From the NCBI GenBank assembly GCA_938004375.1, contig CALKWH010000227.1:1-35186 (forward strand): a stretch of DNA of 35,186 nucleotides, given 5' to 3'. Origin of the DNA: an uncultured Pseudomonadota bacterium (GTDB lineage: Bacteria; Myxococcota_A; Polyangia; HGW-17). A model generated the notes under the pieces. The model saw only the letters and a program-made list of their open reading frames with translations. It was not told the origin of the DNA and searched no databases. Position numbers and translations under genes: made by a program. Positions 7,230-15,553 of this stretch are shown piece after piece; within the stretch, counting starts at the first letter, position 1, and each line of letters begins with the position of its first letter.

Positions 7230-9881
7230 CTACGAGAGAAGGCTGATCAGGCGGTTCTTCGCGGTTTCGAGCAGCATGGGGACCTTCCCGGGGTCGCGTC
7301 CGCCGCCCTGGGCGAAGTCCGCGCGGCCGCCGCCGCGCCCACCCACCTGGGCGGCGAGCTCCTTGAGCAGGTTGCCGGCGTGGACGGCCTGGACCCCCGC
7401 CGAGGCGAAGGTGATCAACGCCAGGCCGTCGTCCTTGTCCGGGACCACCAGCAGGCCGGCGCAGCGTCGCGCGTCGGAGCGCAGCTCGTCGGCCAGGCGG
7501 GCGGCGCCCTCGCGGTCGAGCTCGGCGAACCAGGCCACGACCACGTGCACGTCCCCGATCGCGTGGGCCTGCGACCACAACTGGTCCCGCAGATCCTTCA
7601 CGCCCGCGGTGGCCTTCTTGGCCTGCTCGGCGCGCAGTTCGTCGATCTGGGAGAGGAGCTTCTCGAGGCGGCCGGGCACCTGCTCGGGGGGGACCTTGAG
7701 CGTGCGCGCCGCCTCGGAGAGCGTCGCGCGCAGCCCCTGGAAGTGGGCCAGGGCGCCGTGGCGGGTGACGGCCACGATGCGCCGCACGCCGGCGGAGAGG
7801 GCGCCCTCCTCCAGGATGGCGAAGGCGCCGAGCTGGCCGGTGGCCAGGACGTGGGTGCCGCCGCAGAGCTCCTTGGAGAAGTCGCCCGCCGAGACCACGC
7901 GGACGCTCTCGCCGTACTTCTCCCCGAAGATGGCGGTGGCGCCGGCGGCCTTCGCGGCGTCGAGCTCCATCACGTCCACCCGGACCGGCGCGTTCTCGAG
8001 GATGCGCTCGTTCACGATCCGCTCGAGCTCGGCGAGCTCCTCGGGCGTGGGACGGGATGGATGGGTGAAGTCGAAGCGCAGGCGCCCGGGCTCCACCGAG
8101 CTGCCCTGCTGCTGGGCGTGTTCGCCGAGCACCCGGTGCAGCGCGTGGTGCAGCAGGTGGGTGGCGGTGTGGTTGGCCATGGTGTCCAGGCGGCGCGCAC
8201 GATCGACGCGGGCGGTGACCTTCGCGGGCGGCTCCGGCACGCTCCCGGCGCCCAGCCGGCCCTCGTGGAGGATGTAGTCGCCGAACCGGCGGCAGCCGGT
8301 GACCTCGAACGAGAAGCCCTCGCCCTCGATCACGCCCGTGTCCCCGATCTGGCCGCCGCCCTCCGGGTAGAAGGGGGTACGGTCGAGCACCAGCACGGTG
8401 CCGTCGCTGACCAGCGCCAGCGGTGTGGCATCGCACACGGTGCCGTGGTCCGCCGCGCTCCCGTCGTGGGGGTAGCCCACGAAGGCGGAGGCGGGGATCC
8501 CCTCGAGCGCCTCGAGGGACAGCGTGGTGTAGACGCGTTTTTTCCCTTCGCTGGCCTTCTCGTGGTCGGCCTCGGCCGCACCCCAACCCGCGTCGTCCAC
8601 CTGCAGGCCGCGCTCCCGGGCCATCAGGTCGATCAGATCCCGCGGGAACCCGTAGGTGGCGTACAACTGGAAGGCCCGCGCGCCGGCGATGACGCTGGTG
8701 CCGGCCGGCAGCTCGGCCGCCAGCTCCTCGAAGCGGCGGATGCCCTGCTCGATGGTGCGGCCGAAGGCGGTCTCCTCGCTGGTGAGCACGGCCTGCACGT
8801 GGGGCAGCCGCTGGCCCAGCTCGGGGAAGATGTCGGCGTAGATCCCGGCGACCGTGGGGGCGAGCCGTCCCAGGAAGGGCTCGGACAGGCCGAGGAACTG
8901 CCGGCCGTAGCGCACCGCGCGGCGCAGCAGCCGCCGCAGGACGTAGCCGCGGCCGGTGTTCGAGGGGGTCACGCCGTCGGTGAGCGCCATGCCAAGCGTG
9001 CGGGCGTGGTCGGCGATCACCCGGAAGGCGATGTCGGTCTTGAGATCCGCGCCGTAGGCGATGCCGCAGAGCTCGGTCAGCCGGTCGAAGAGCGGGGAGA
9101 ACAGGTCGGTGTCGTAGTTGCTCAGTTTCCCGTTCCACACGCCCACCAGGCGCTCGAAGCCCATGCCGGTGTCCACGTGCTTCGCGGGCAGCGGCTCGAG
9201 GTGCCCGTCGGGGAGCCGGTTGTACTGGATGAACACCAGGTTCCAGACCTCCATGTAGCGGGCGCAGTCGCCGTTGACCCGGCACACGTGTCCGGTCACG
9301 CCGGGCCGGTCGCAGGCGGCCGGCCCGCGGTCGATGTGGATCTCGGTGCACGGGCCGCAGGGGCCGGTGTCCCCCATCTCCCAGAAGTTGTCCTTGGCGC
9401 CGCAGTAGAGCAGGTGGCCCTCGGGGACCTTCACGCGATCACGCCAGATCCCGGCGCTCTCCTCGTCGCGGGGGACCTGGGCGTTGCCCTCGAACACGGT
9501 GACGTACAGCCGGTCGGCGGGCAGCTTCGCCACCCGGGTCAGGAACTCCCAGGCCCAGGCGATGGCGTCTTCCTTGAAGTAGTCGCCGAAGGACCAGTTG
9601 CCCAGCATCTCGAAGAACGTGTGGTGGTAGGTGTCGATGCCGACCTCCTCGAGGTCGTTGTGCTTGCCCGACACCCGGATGCACTTCTGCGTGTCGGCCG
9701 CCCGGGTGTAGGCCCGGGAGCCGGTGCCCAGGAACACGTCCTTGAACTGGTTCATGCCGGCGTTGGTGAACAGCAGCGTGGGATCGTCCTGGGGGAAGAC
9801 CGGGGCCGACGGCACGACCCGGTGGCCGCGCTGCGCGAAGAAGTCGAGGAACAGTTGGCGGATTTCAGAGGCGGTCGTCAT
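7230..9881 (-). CDS. alaS: Alanyl-tRNA synthetase
   Basis: This 883-residue enzyme charges tRNA-Ala. Domains in order: class II catalytic core at the N-terminus (TNAGMNQFKDVFLG; HHTFFEMLGNWSFGDYFK as motif 2; TGMGFERLVG as motif 3), a tRNA-recognition helical region, the editing domain with the metal-binding HTATHLLHHALH and the later CGGTHV, and a C-terminal DHHA1-type region ending in GGRGGGRADFAQGGG. Its length is that of typical bacterial AlaRS. The ATG at 9881 is chosen because AGGAAAG lies 7 bp upstream and MTTASEIRQLFLDFF is the usual N-terminus; an ATG further upstream at 9947 would overlap the preceding ychF-like gene. It is 28 bp downstream of that gene and probably cotranscribed. 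Confidence 0.97.
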   Translation of the reverse strand: MTTASEIRQLFLDFFAQRGHRVVPSAPVFPQDDPTLLFTNAGMNQFKDVFLGTGSRAYTRAADTQKCIRVSGKHNDLEEVGIDTYHHTFFEMLGNWSFGDYFKEDAIAWAWEFLTRVAKLPADRLYVTVFEGNAQVPRDEESAGIWRDRVKVPEGHLLYCGAKDNFWEMGDTGPCGPCTEIHIDRGPAACDRPGVTGHVCRVNGDCARYMEVWNLVFIQYNRLPDGHLEPLPAKHVDTGMGFERLVGVWNGKLSNYDTDLFSPLFDRLTELCGIAYGADLKTDIAFRVIADHARTLGMALTDGVTPSNTGRGYVLRRLLRRAVRYGRQFLGLSEPFLGRLAPTVAGIYADIFPELGQRLPHVQAVLTSEETAFGRTIEQGIRRFEELAAELPAGTSVIAGARAFQLYATYGFPRDLIDLMARERGLQVDDAGWGAAEADHEKASEGKKRVYTTLSLEALEGIPASAFVGYPHDGSAADHGTVCDATPLALVSDGTVLVLDRTPFYPEGGGQIGDTGVIEGEGFSFEVTGCRRFGDYILHEGRLGAGSVPEPPAKVTARVDRARRLDTMANHTATHLLHHALHRVLGEHAQQQGSSVEPGRLRFDFTHPSRPTPEELAELERIVNERILENAPVRVDVMELDAAKAAGATAIFGEKYGESVRVVSAGDFSKELCGGTHVLATGQLGAFAILEEGALSAGVRRIVAVTRHGALAHFQGLRATLSEAARTLKVPPEQVPGRLEKLLSQIDELRAEQAKKATAGVKDLRDQLWSQAHAIGDVHVVVAWFAELDREGAARLADELRSDARRCAGLLVVPDKDDGLALITFASAGVQAVHAGNLLKELAAQVGGRGGGRADFAQGGGRDPGKVPMLLETAKNRLISLLS

Positions 9882-9909
9882 GTCGTCTTTCCTGTGGGGT
9901 CGTTGAATG

Positions 9910-10956
9910 TCAGACGTTGAAGCGGACGTGCAGGATGTCGCCGTCACGCACGATGTAGTCCTTGCCCTCGAGGCGGAGCTTGCCCCGCTTCTTCAGTTCG
10001 GCCTCGTTGCCGTTCACCTCGACGATGTCGTCGTAGGTGAAGACCTCGGCCCGGATGAAGCCCTTCTCCAGGTCGCTGTGGATGGCGCCCGCGGCCTGCT
10101 TGGCGGGGGTGTTCTTGCGGATGGTCCAGGCTCGCACCTCGTCCGGCCCCACGGTGAAGAAGCACATGAGGTTCGCCAGATCGTAGGCCGCTCGCAGCAG
10201 GCGTCCGGAGAGCTTCTCGGGCAGCCCCAGATCCGCGAGGAAGAGCTCCTGATCCTCGGGGGCGAGCCGGGAGATCTCCTCCTCCACGCGGGCGGAGAGC
10301 AGGAACGGACGCACCCCGTGGTGCTCGGCGAGGCGCTCGAGGCCCTCGCCCGGCTTCTCGGAGAGCCGGGCCTCGTTCACGTTGATCGCGGCCAGGGCCG
10401 GCTTCTGGGTGAGGAAGGCGAAGCCGCGCAGGGCGTTCTCCTCCTCGGCCGTCAGCCCGAAGGTGCGCAGCGGCAGGCCCCCCTCGAGGTGGGGCAGCAG
10501 GCGCTCGACGAGGGCGAACAGCCGGGTGTCCTTGGCGGCCGCGGGCACCTTGCGCTGCTTCTCGAGGTACTTGGTCACGTGCTCGAGGTCGACGATGACC
10601 ATCTCGGTGAGCAGGTTCTCCAGCTCGCCCACGGGGTCGGGCGTCGCGCCGTCGGCCGAGAAGGCGCCCACGAGCAGCACCAGCATGTCCATGGACTTGG
10701 CCTCCTGCACGTTGGACAGGGCCTTCTTCTCGCGGCTGGCGGCCGGGAAGTCCGAGAACACGAGCTCGGCGTGGATGGTCTTTTTGGGCGAGTAGAGCCG
10801 GGTCAGCACGTCCAGGCGCGGGTCGGGGACCTTCACGGTGCCCAGGTGGGTCTGCTGGCGGTCCCCGGAGAAGCCGGTGGGGACGTCGAAGCCGGTGATG
10901 GCGTTGAACAGCGTCGTGGCGCCGGCGTTTTCGTAGCCGTACAATCCGATTTTCAT
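9910..10956 (-). CDS. YchF/OBG-family protein with degenerate nucleotide-binding site
   Basis: This 348-residue protein aligns along its length with YchF, the OBG-family ATPase. The C-terminal TGS region (about residues 263-348) is well kept, including EVRAWTI, AAGAIHSDLEKGFIRAEVF and GKDYIVRDGDILHVRFNV. The N-terminal G domain is altered. Walker A reads GYENAGATT (residues 7-15), with Ala13 where the phosphate-binding Lys should be. The G3 region reads SDFPAASREKK instead of a DxxG motif. The G4-like NVNE (192-195), which gives YchF its ATP preference, is intact. Normal ATP hydrolysis is therefore doubtful. The gene is full length with no frameshift, and it lies between a secreted-protein gene and alaS on the same strand. 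It may be a non-catalytic paralogue, with a normal ychF elsewhere in the genome. Confidence 0.85.
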   Translation of the reverse strand: MKIGLYGYENAGATTLFNAITGFDVPTGFSGDRQQTHLGTVKVPDPRLDVLTRLYSPKKTIHAELVFSDFPAASREKKALSNVQEAKSMDMLVLLVGAFSADGATPDPVGELENLLTEMVIVDLEHVTKYLEKQRKVPAAAKDTRLFALVERLLPHLEGGLPLRTFGLTAEEENALRGFAFLTQKPALAAINVNEARLSEKPGEGLERLAEHHGVRPFLLSARVEEEISRLAPEDQELFLADLGLPEKLSGRLLRAAYDLANLMCFFTVGPDEVRAWTIRKNTPAKQAAGAIHSDLEKGFIRAEVFTYDDIVEVNGNEAELKKRGKLRLEGKDYIVRDGDILHVRFNV

Positions 10957-10986
10957 GGGTCGATCCGTCTGTGAAAGGTGAAAGGG

Positions 10987-11682
10987 TCAGAACTCAAACG
11001 AGGTCCCCAGCACGAAGGGCGCGGGCACGCTGGTGCCCGGCCCGATCAGGGCGACGCCCGTGTCGGGACCGGTCAGGCGCCGGGTCGAGGGCTCGTCCTT
11101 CTGGGCGACGTACAGGCGCGCCAGCTCCTTGTTGTACTGCCAACTCATGATCGGGGCGTAGATCATGTCGGCCACCCAGAAGGTCGCATAGAGGGCGACG
11201 CCGATGTAGAACTTGTTGATGTTGGCGTCGCGCTGGTCCCGCTCGAGGTTGAAATACGAATAAATGAAGTACGTGCCGACCCCCTGGCCGAGGGTGATGA
11301 TGAGGCTCTCGATCTTGCGGTCGGCGTAGAGGGAACCCAGGCCGGCCGGGATGGCCGCGAAGTAGTACTTCGAGTCCTTGAGCATGTCCTCGTCGCCCTG
11401 CTGCTCGAAGTACTTGTTGAGGAAGGTCGCGGTCAGGCCCCAGGCGCCCGTGGAGAAGGCCAGGAACCAGGCCTGCATGGGTTTTTTGGTGTTCTCGAGG
11501 TAGATGTTGTTGCGGCCCTCGGCCATGAAATTGGCCGGCGCCATCTCCCACCAGGCCTGCTGGGACCGGCCGAGCTCGGGCAGGAAGGGGACCGACAGGT
11601 TCAGTGGTTCCGTGGCGTGCGCGGGGACGGCCCAGGTCCAGAGCACGGATACGAGGAGCAACGAGGTGAGGTGAGATTTCAT
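10987..11682 (-). CDS. Hypothetical secreted or membrane protein
   Basis: This 231-residue protein starts with a clear signal peptide, MKSHLTSLLLVSVLWTWAVPAHA, given here only to residue 20 as MKSHLTSLLLVSVLWTWAVP and followed by a likely AHA cleavage site. The mature part has aromatic, moderately hydrophobic segments (around YYFAAIPAGLGSLY, LGQGVGTYFIYSYF and FYIGVALYATFWVADMIY) that could span a membrane. The last residues read APFVLGTSFEF, ending in Phe, as many outer-membrane beta-barrel proteins do. A GGGAGG ribosome site precedes the ATG at 11682. I do not recognise the family. It is the first gene of a minus-strand row with the YchF-like gene and alaS. Confidence 0.75.
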   Translation of the reverse strand: MKSHLTSLLLVSVLWTWAVPAHATEPLNLSVPFLPELGRSQQAWWEMAPANFMAEGRNNIYLENTKKPMQAWFLAFSTGAWGLTATFLNKYFEQQGDEDMLKDSKYYFAAIPAGLGSLYADRKIESLIITLGQGVGTYFIYSYFNLERDQRDANINKFYIGVALYATFWVADMIYAPIMSWQYNKELARLYVAQKDEPSTRRLTGPDTGVALIGPGTSVPAPFVLGTSFEF

Positions 11683-11706
11683 GGAGCCTCCCAATTCGTG
11701 GGGCGA

Positions 11707-11735
11707 AGCATACTCCGGACGGTGAAAAAAGTCCA
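11707..11735 (-). promoter_or_regulatory. Candidate promoter of the secreted-protein gene
   Basis: On the minus strand TGGACT (11735-11730) and TATGCT (11712-11707) are separated by exactly 17 bp, each matching the sigma70 consensus at 4 of 6 positions. Transcription would start near 11700, about 18 bases before the ATG. This would make 11682-7230 one unit ending at alaS. Confidence 0.4.
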
Positions 11736-11738
11736 TAC

Positions 11739-13670
11739 TCATGGAAGATCGCGGTCGAGGTCCGCTTCGAGCTCCCGCCAGGGGTCGTTCTCCGGAGCCA
11801 GGATGCGCGCCCGCCGAACCGCGCGCCGGGCCTCCAGGAGCAGGGGACGCCGCCGCGCAGGGGGGGTCCGCGCCGAGAGGGCCAGCGCGCGGTCCGTGAG
11901 GGCCAGCAGGGCGTGGAGCCGCGGGTCGGAGCCGTCCCGTGCGAGGGCCCTCACCAGGATCAGCCGGGCGTTCTCGTGGCGCAGCCAGGCGGCCTCGAGG
12001 CGTGCGGCGACCAGGGCGACGGCGCCGAGCTCGGGGGACACCGCGTGGGCCAGCGCCGAGAACCGGGCGGCCGCGGTCAGGTTCCCGTTGTGCAGGAAGA
12101 CCTCGCCCCAGGCGGCCAGGAGCCGGGCCGTGTGCCCGCGGACGAAGGAAGGCTGCCGGCCCACCGGGGACAGCAGGGCGCGGGCGAGCCCGTCCAGGTG
12201 CGGCGCCGGATCCGGCAGCCGGTCCAATGGCACGAGGCGGCCGGCCAGCGGGGTCACCGGGTCGAGGCCCCAACCGGGAGGCAGCCGGTCGACCAGCAGG
12301 GGGGACCACAACTCCCCGGCCTCGACGGGGATCGGGCCGCGGCCGGCGACCACCAGGCGCAGGTCCCGCGGCCGGTGACCGAGCAGGGCGCAGGCCGCCT
12401 GCCATTGTCCCCACTGGTCGACGGGGAGCCGCAGGACGGCTCCGCCGGGCAGCGTCGCCGCGGTCTGGAGGGCCCAACGGGGGCTGGGGGCTTCCAGGTG
12501 GAAGCGCTCGCCGCCATCGGAGAGCCAGGTGGACAGCGGTCCCACGAGCAGCAGGAACCACACGAAGCCTTTACGCGCCAGGGGTTCGGCCAGTTCGTCC
12601 GCCACCAGCGAAACCCCCCGGGCGCAGGAGATCCACAGGGCGGCCGAGAAGAGCCACCCCGTCTGGGCCAGGCCCAGGGAGCCCGGCATCATCCACAGGG
12701 ACCAGGCCCACTCGGCCAGGCCCAGCCCCAGCAACACGTAGAACTTGCTGTCGCCCGGTCGCCAGTGGCCGCCGACCCGCGGCCAGAGGCCGGCGAGGAC
12801 CAGGGGTAGCAGGATGATCGGGATCGAGTCGCCCAGGTGGTCGAACTGGTGGAGCAGGTCGGGCCACCAGACGAATGCGTGCACCGAGGCGATCCGCGGC
12901 CCCGCGAGCTCCAGCTCCGGGCCCATGGACAGGGTCGAGATCCACCCGGACCAGTGTGCGCCGTCGGCCAGCGCGGGTCCGAAGCGGTGGGCGGTCAGGG
13001 GGATGGCGATGGCCACGGTCGCCCCCGCGAGCCAGAACAGGGGGGTCGCCAGCACGGCGGTCCGATGGGAGAAAAAGGACCAGAGCAGGTAGGCCAGAAA
13101 CGGCACCAGGAGCAGGCGGAACACCGGATGCGTCCCCGTGAAGCCCAACCCCAGCACGAAGGCGGCCGCCCATAACCTTCGCCCGTCGGCCAGCGGCCAT
13201 TCGAGGAGGCGCAGCACGGCGACCACGCACAGCAGGGTGACCGGGATCGGTGAAAAGAAGAACGTGTTACGGAAGAAAAGAACGCCCGCGAACAGACCCA
13301 ACGGGGGCAGCACGGCCGCGAACCGGTCGGCGATCAGTTCCTGGCTCAGCCGGGCGAAGTGGTACAACGCGAGGGCCATGATCGCGCCGTTGAGGACCAG
13401 CAGGCGTCCGCCGGGGGAACCGAAGGGCACGAGGCCCGCCCAGGCCGTCAACTGGTGGAGCAGCGCGTGTCCCGGCATGGGGCCCGTCCCCATCCGCACC
13501 GCCGCCGCGGCCAGCTCTCCGCTTTCGGCGGCGTTGTCCTGGAACAGGGCGACGAAGAACAGCCAGTAGCCGCCGACGATGGTCAGGGCGGTCGCCCGGG
13601 GCTGTCGGAGCCGGGTCAGCAGCCGCGAGAGAAGGGGCTCGTTGCGGGCGTCATCGGGCGCGGGAGGCAA
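11739..13670 (-). CDS. DUF2723-like multi-pass membrane protein (GT-C type glycosyltransferase candidate)
   Basis: This 643-residue protein has about ten hydrophobic segments in its first 420 residues and a soluble, Arg/Ala-rich helical tail (about 520-643) that looks TPR-like. The first extracytoplasmic loop reads NAAESGELAAAAVRMGTG (residues 46-63) and MPGHALLHQL, matching the DUF2723 pattern of an acidic residue, SGEL and a downstream PG/H. Related GT-C proteins transfer sugars from polyprenyl carriers in the periplasm. That role here is inference. The start is TTG at 13670, with GGAG 10 bp upstream and no in-frame ATG nearby. It is the last gene of a three-gene minus-strand operon, 43 bp after the PASTA gene. 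Confidence 0.7.
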   Translation of the reverse strand: MPPAPDDARNEPLLSRLLTRLRQPRATALTIVGGYWLFFVALFQDNAAESGELAAAAVRMGTGPMPGHALLHQLTAWAGLVPFGSPGGRLLVLNGAIMALALYHFARLSQELIADRFAAVLPPLGLFAGVLFFRNTFFFSPIPVTLLCVVAVLRLLEWPLADGRRLWAAAFVLGLGFTGTHPVFRLLLVPFLAYLLWSFFSHRTAVLATPLFWLAGATVAIAIPLTAHRFGPALADGAHWSGWISTLSMGPELELAGPRIASVHAFVWWPDLLHQFDHLGDSIPIILLPLVLAGLWPRVGGHWRPGDSKFYVLLGLGLAEWAWSLWMMPGSLGLAQTGWLFSAALWISCARGVSLVADELAEPLARKGFVWFLLLVGPLSTWLSDGGERFHLEAPSPRWALQTAATLPGGAVLRLPVDQWGQWQAACALLGHRPRDLRLVVAGRGPIPVEAGELWSPLLVDRLPPGWGLDPVTPLAGRLVPLDRLPDPAPHLDGLARALLSPVGRQPSFVRGHTARLLAAWGEVFLHNGNLTAAARFSALAHAVSPELGAVALVAARLEAAWLRHENARLILVRALARDGSDPRLHALLALTDRALALSARTPPARRRPLLLEARRAVRRARILAPENDPWRELEADLDRDLP

Positions 13671-13713
13671 GGCAGGTATTCTCCGGTGAAAGACGGCCGG
13701 CGAAGGCCGGGGG

Positions 13714-14475
13714 TCAGTCTTCGACGTACTGGACGCGGAAGTCCACGGCGGTGCCGGGATCGACCTGCTTGCCGCCCTCGGGCGTGGTGCCGTAGATGTA
13801 GCCGTTGCGCTGGTCCGAGACGTCGACGAAACGGACCCGGCCGAGCTTGAGCCCCAGCTTCTCGAGCTCCTCGGTGACCTCCTTCTTGTTGAAGTTCTTG
13901 CCCTTGTAGTCCGGCACCGTGGGCGTGGCCGGGGCCTGGGCCACGACCAGCTCGATAGGGGCGCCCGAGGTGGCCGTCTGGCCCGGCTCGATGCCCTGGC
14001 TGAGGATGGTGTCCGGCGTCGCGTTCCGGTCCTCGCGGGGCTTGATCTGGACCACCAGCCCGAGCTTCTCCAGCTCGGCGCGGGCGGCGGTCACGTTCTT
14101 TCCGACCACCAGCGGGACGGCAGCGGGCGGCGGACCCGAGGAAACCTCGACCACGATGGGCTGGCCGACGACGATCATCGACCCGGCCAGGGGCGTCTGG
14201 GTGTGGATCAGTCCGGCGGCCACGGAGGGGTGGGGGGTGGTCTTGGAGAGCGACAGCAGCAGGTTCTTCTCTTTCAGGATGATCTTGGCGTCGTCCGGGC
14301 GCAGGCCCAGCACGCGCGGCACCTCGACGGGGCCGGGCGCCTCGGCCGCCTTGGTCTCGGGGCGCGATGGCTTCAGATGGGGGACCAGCCAGATCTGCAG
14401 GGCGACGAAGGTGAGCGCCGAGGTGATCAACGAGGTGGTCACGGACAGGGCGATGACGCTGGAAGTACGGCTCAT
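13714..14475 (-). CDS. Membrane-anchored protein with three PASTA domains
   Basis: This 253-residue protein has an uncleaved N-terminal anchor (about residues 7-32, cytoplasmic side short) followed by three PASTA domains at roughly 50-115, 118-184 and 188-253. Each starts with a VP..G pattern (VEVPRVLGL, AAVPLVVGK, PTVPDYKGK) and ends in a beta strand after a Pro/Gly turn. PASTA domains bind peptidoglycan fragments or act as spacers in Ser/Thr kinases and penicillin-binding proteins. No kinase or transpeptidase domain is attached here, so it is a stand-alone envelope protein facing the periplasm. AGGAG precedes the ATG. It lies 19 bp after the putative lipoprotein gene and 43 bp before the DUF2723-like gene. 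Confidence 0.88.
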   Translation of the reverse strand: MSRTSSVIALSVTTSLITSALTFVALQIWLVPHLKPSRPETKAAEAPGPVEVPRVLGLRPDDAKIILKEKNLLLSLSKTTPHPSVAAGLIHTQTPLAGSMIVVGQPIVVEVSSGPPPAAVPLVVGKNVTAARAELEKLGLVVQIKPREDRNATPDTILSQGIEPGQTATSGAPIELVVAQAPATPTVPDYKGKNFNKKEVTEELEKLGLKLGRVRFVDVSDQRNGYIYGTTPEGGKQVDPGTAVDFRVQYVED

Positions 14476-14494
14476 GGGCGGCTCCTGGGGGCTC

Positions 14495-14947
14495 CTAGAA
14501 CGACACGTCGTCGCACTGCCCCGTGGACTGGATGTAGAGGAAGGCGCGCTGGCAGGCCTTGGTCACGGCCAGCTCCTCTTCCTCTTCCTTGTGGCTGTTC
14601 TGCCATTCCGGCAGGCTCTGTCGGGCCAGCTCGCAGGCCCGACGCAGTTGGGCCGACTGCCGCTTCTCGGCACACCCGCACACCATGCGGATGTATCGAT
14701 CGCACAGCGGCACGACGGTTCCCGTTGTGGCGGGGTTCCGGGCGGTCCCCATGGAGTCTTCGCCGTCGGGGGGCGGGTCCTGGCCGGTCGCGGGAGTCGG
14801 ATTCGCCGGCTGTTCCACCACCGCCGGTGGAGGTGCGGGAGGTTCCTCGCCGTGTCCGGCGCCGTCCTGGCCGCGGCCGCAGGCGAGGGCGAGCCACGCC
14901 CAGAGAAGGAGGGCGGCTCGGTGGGGCGGGGTGAACGGGTTCGACAT
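14495..14947 (-). CDS. Cys-rich putative lipoprotein
   Basis: This 150-residue protein begins MSNPFTPPHRAALLLWAWLA and continues to an LALAC-type lipobox with Cys near residue 23. The box is imperfect because Ala, not Leu, is at -3. A Pro-rich linker follows (about 30-65), then a compact C-terminal domain with six cysteines (CDRY, CGC, RRAC, KAC, GQC), probably three disulfides, and a run of five Glu. No family recognised. An upstream ATG at 14977 is less likely because it overlaps the candidate -10 box and has no ribosome site; GGAG precedes 14947 at 11 bp. It heads the operon with the PASTA and DUF2723-like genes. Confidence 0.65.
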   Translation of the reverse strand: MSNPFTPPHRAALLLWAWLALACGRGQDGAGHGEEPPAPPPAVVEQPANPTPATGQDPPPDGEDSMGTARNPATTGTVVPLCDRYIRMVCGCAEKRQSAQLRRACELARQSLPEWQNSHKEEEEELAVTKACQRAFLYIQSTGQCDDVSF

Positions 14948-14975
14948 CGGGATCACGGCTCCGGGTTCGCGCCCC

Positions 14976-15003
14976 ATTATTCAAAATTCGGCGTCGAATG
15001 CAA
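14976..15003 (-). promoter_or_regulatory. Candidate promoter for the lipoprotein-PASTA-DUF2723 operon
   Basis: On the minus strand TTGCAT (15003-14998) is followed after 16 bp by AATAAT (14981-14976), which matches the sigma70 -10 at 5 of 6 positions. Transcription would start near 14969, about 22 bases before the ATG at 14947. It lies back to back with the plus-strand promoter at 15008-15037. Confidence 0.4.
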
Positions 15004-15007
15004 CAGC

Positions 15008-15037
15008 TTGAAGCCTTAACGTCGTTTCTGATAGGAT
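15008..15037 (+). promoter_or_regulatory. Candidate promoter for the cyclic-nucleotide-binding/NtrC operon
   Basis: TTGAAG (15008-15013) and TAGGAT (15032-15037) are separated by 18 bp. Transcription would start near 15044, leaving an 18-base leader that contains AGGAGG. It is the plus-strand half of a divergent intergenic region (14948-15061). Confidence 0.45.
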
Positions 15038-15061
15038 GCCTGGTCCGTGTAGGAGGTCTCC

Positions 15062-15553
15062 ATGGCGGCTGCGGAAATCGATCCGCGCATCTTGCAGAAG
15101 GTCATCTGCCTGCAGAACAGCTCGTTCTTCAACAACCTTCCCTTCGAGCTGCTGTTGGAGATCGCTCGGCTGGGCGAAGAGGTGCACCTGTCCAGCCAGG
15201 AGACCCTGTTTCAGGAAGGGGAGCCCGCCGATGGACTGTATTTTGTTCTCAGCGGTGAACTGGAGGTACGCATGGGGGGGGCCTGCGTGAACCGGCTCAC
15301 CGACGGCGCCGTGCTCGGCGAGATCGCCCTCCTCGACGGCGGCGTGCGCACCGCCAGTTGCGTCTCCCGCGGCAACCTGCTGCTGTTGCGGTTCGAACCC
15401 ACACTCTTCGACGAGATCGTCGAGGACTACCCCGAGGTCGCGCGCCGCGTCCTGTCCACTCTCGTGGAACGCTTCCGCGGCATCGGCGTGCAGTTGGACG
15501 TCCCCGCGGAGCGAGCTCCGCAGGAAGGCGCGACGTGCAGTCCCGTGTCCTGA
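15062..15553 (+). CDS. Cyclic-nucleotide-binding domain protein without output domain
   Basis: This 163-residue protein consists of one CRP-type cNMP-binding domain (about residues 20-140) with the usual order of FFNNLPFELLLEI, the GEPADGLYFVLSGELEV beta-roll turns and the phosphate-binding cassette GEIALLDGGVRTAS, whose Arg and Glu are those that grip the cyclic nucleotide phosphate in CRP. No helix-turn-helix follows: after the helix VARRVLSTLVERFR there is only a short polar tail. It is therefore probably a ligand sensor that acts on a partner. AGGAGG precedes the ATG. The next gene, an NtrC-type regulator, starts inside its last 19 bp, so the two are probably translationally coupled. Confidence 0.9.
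   Translation: MAAAEIDPRILQKVICLQNSSFFNNLPFELLLEIARLGEEVHLSSQETLFQEGEPADGLYFVLSGELEVRMGGACVNRLTDGAVLGEIALLDGGVRTASCVSRGNLLLLRFEPTLFDEIVEDYPEVARRVLSTLVERFRGIGVQLDVPAERAPQEGATCSPVS

Noticed and set aside
7380..9920. 846-codon open frame opposite alaS, plus strand
   Set aside because: It lies entirely on the complementary strand of alaS, is rich in Gly, Val, Ala, Asp and His without a fold pattern, and has no ribosome site. GC-rich genes often leave the opposite strand open.
9882..9947. Upstream in-frame ATG for alaS at 9947
   Set aside because: It would overlap the end of the YchF-like gene and add 22 residues not found at AlaRS N-termini; the ATG at 9881 has a good ribosome site.
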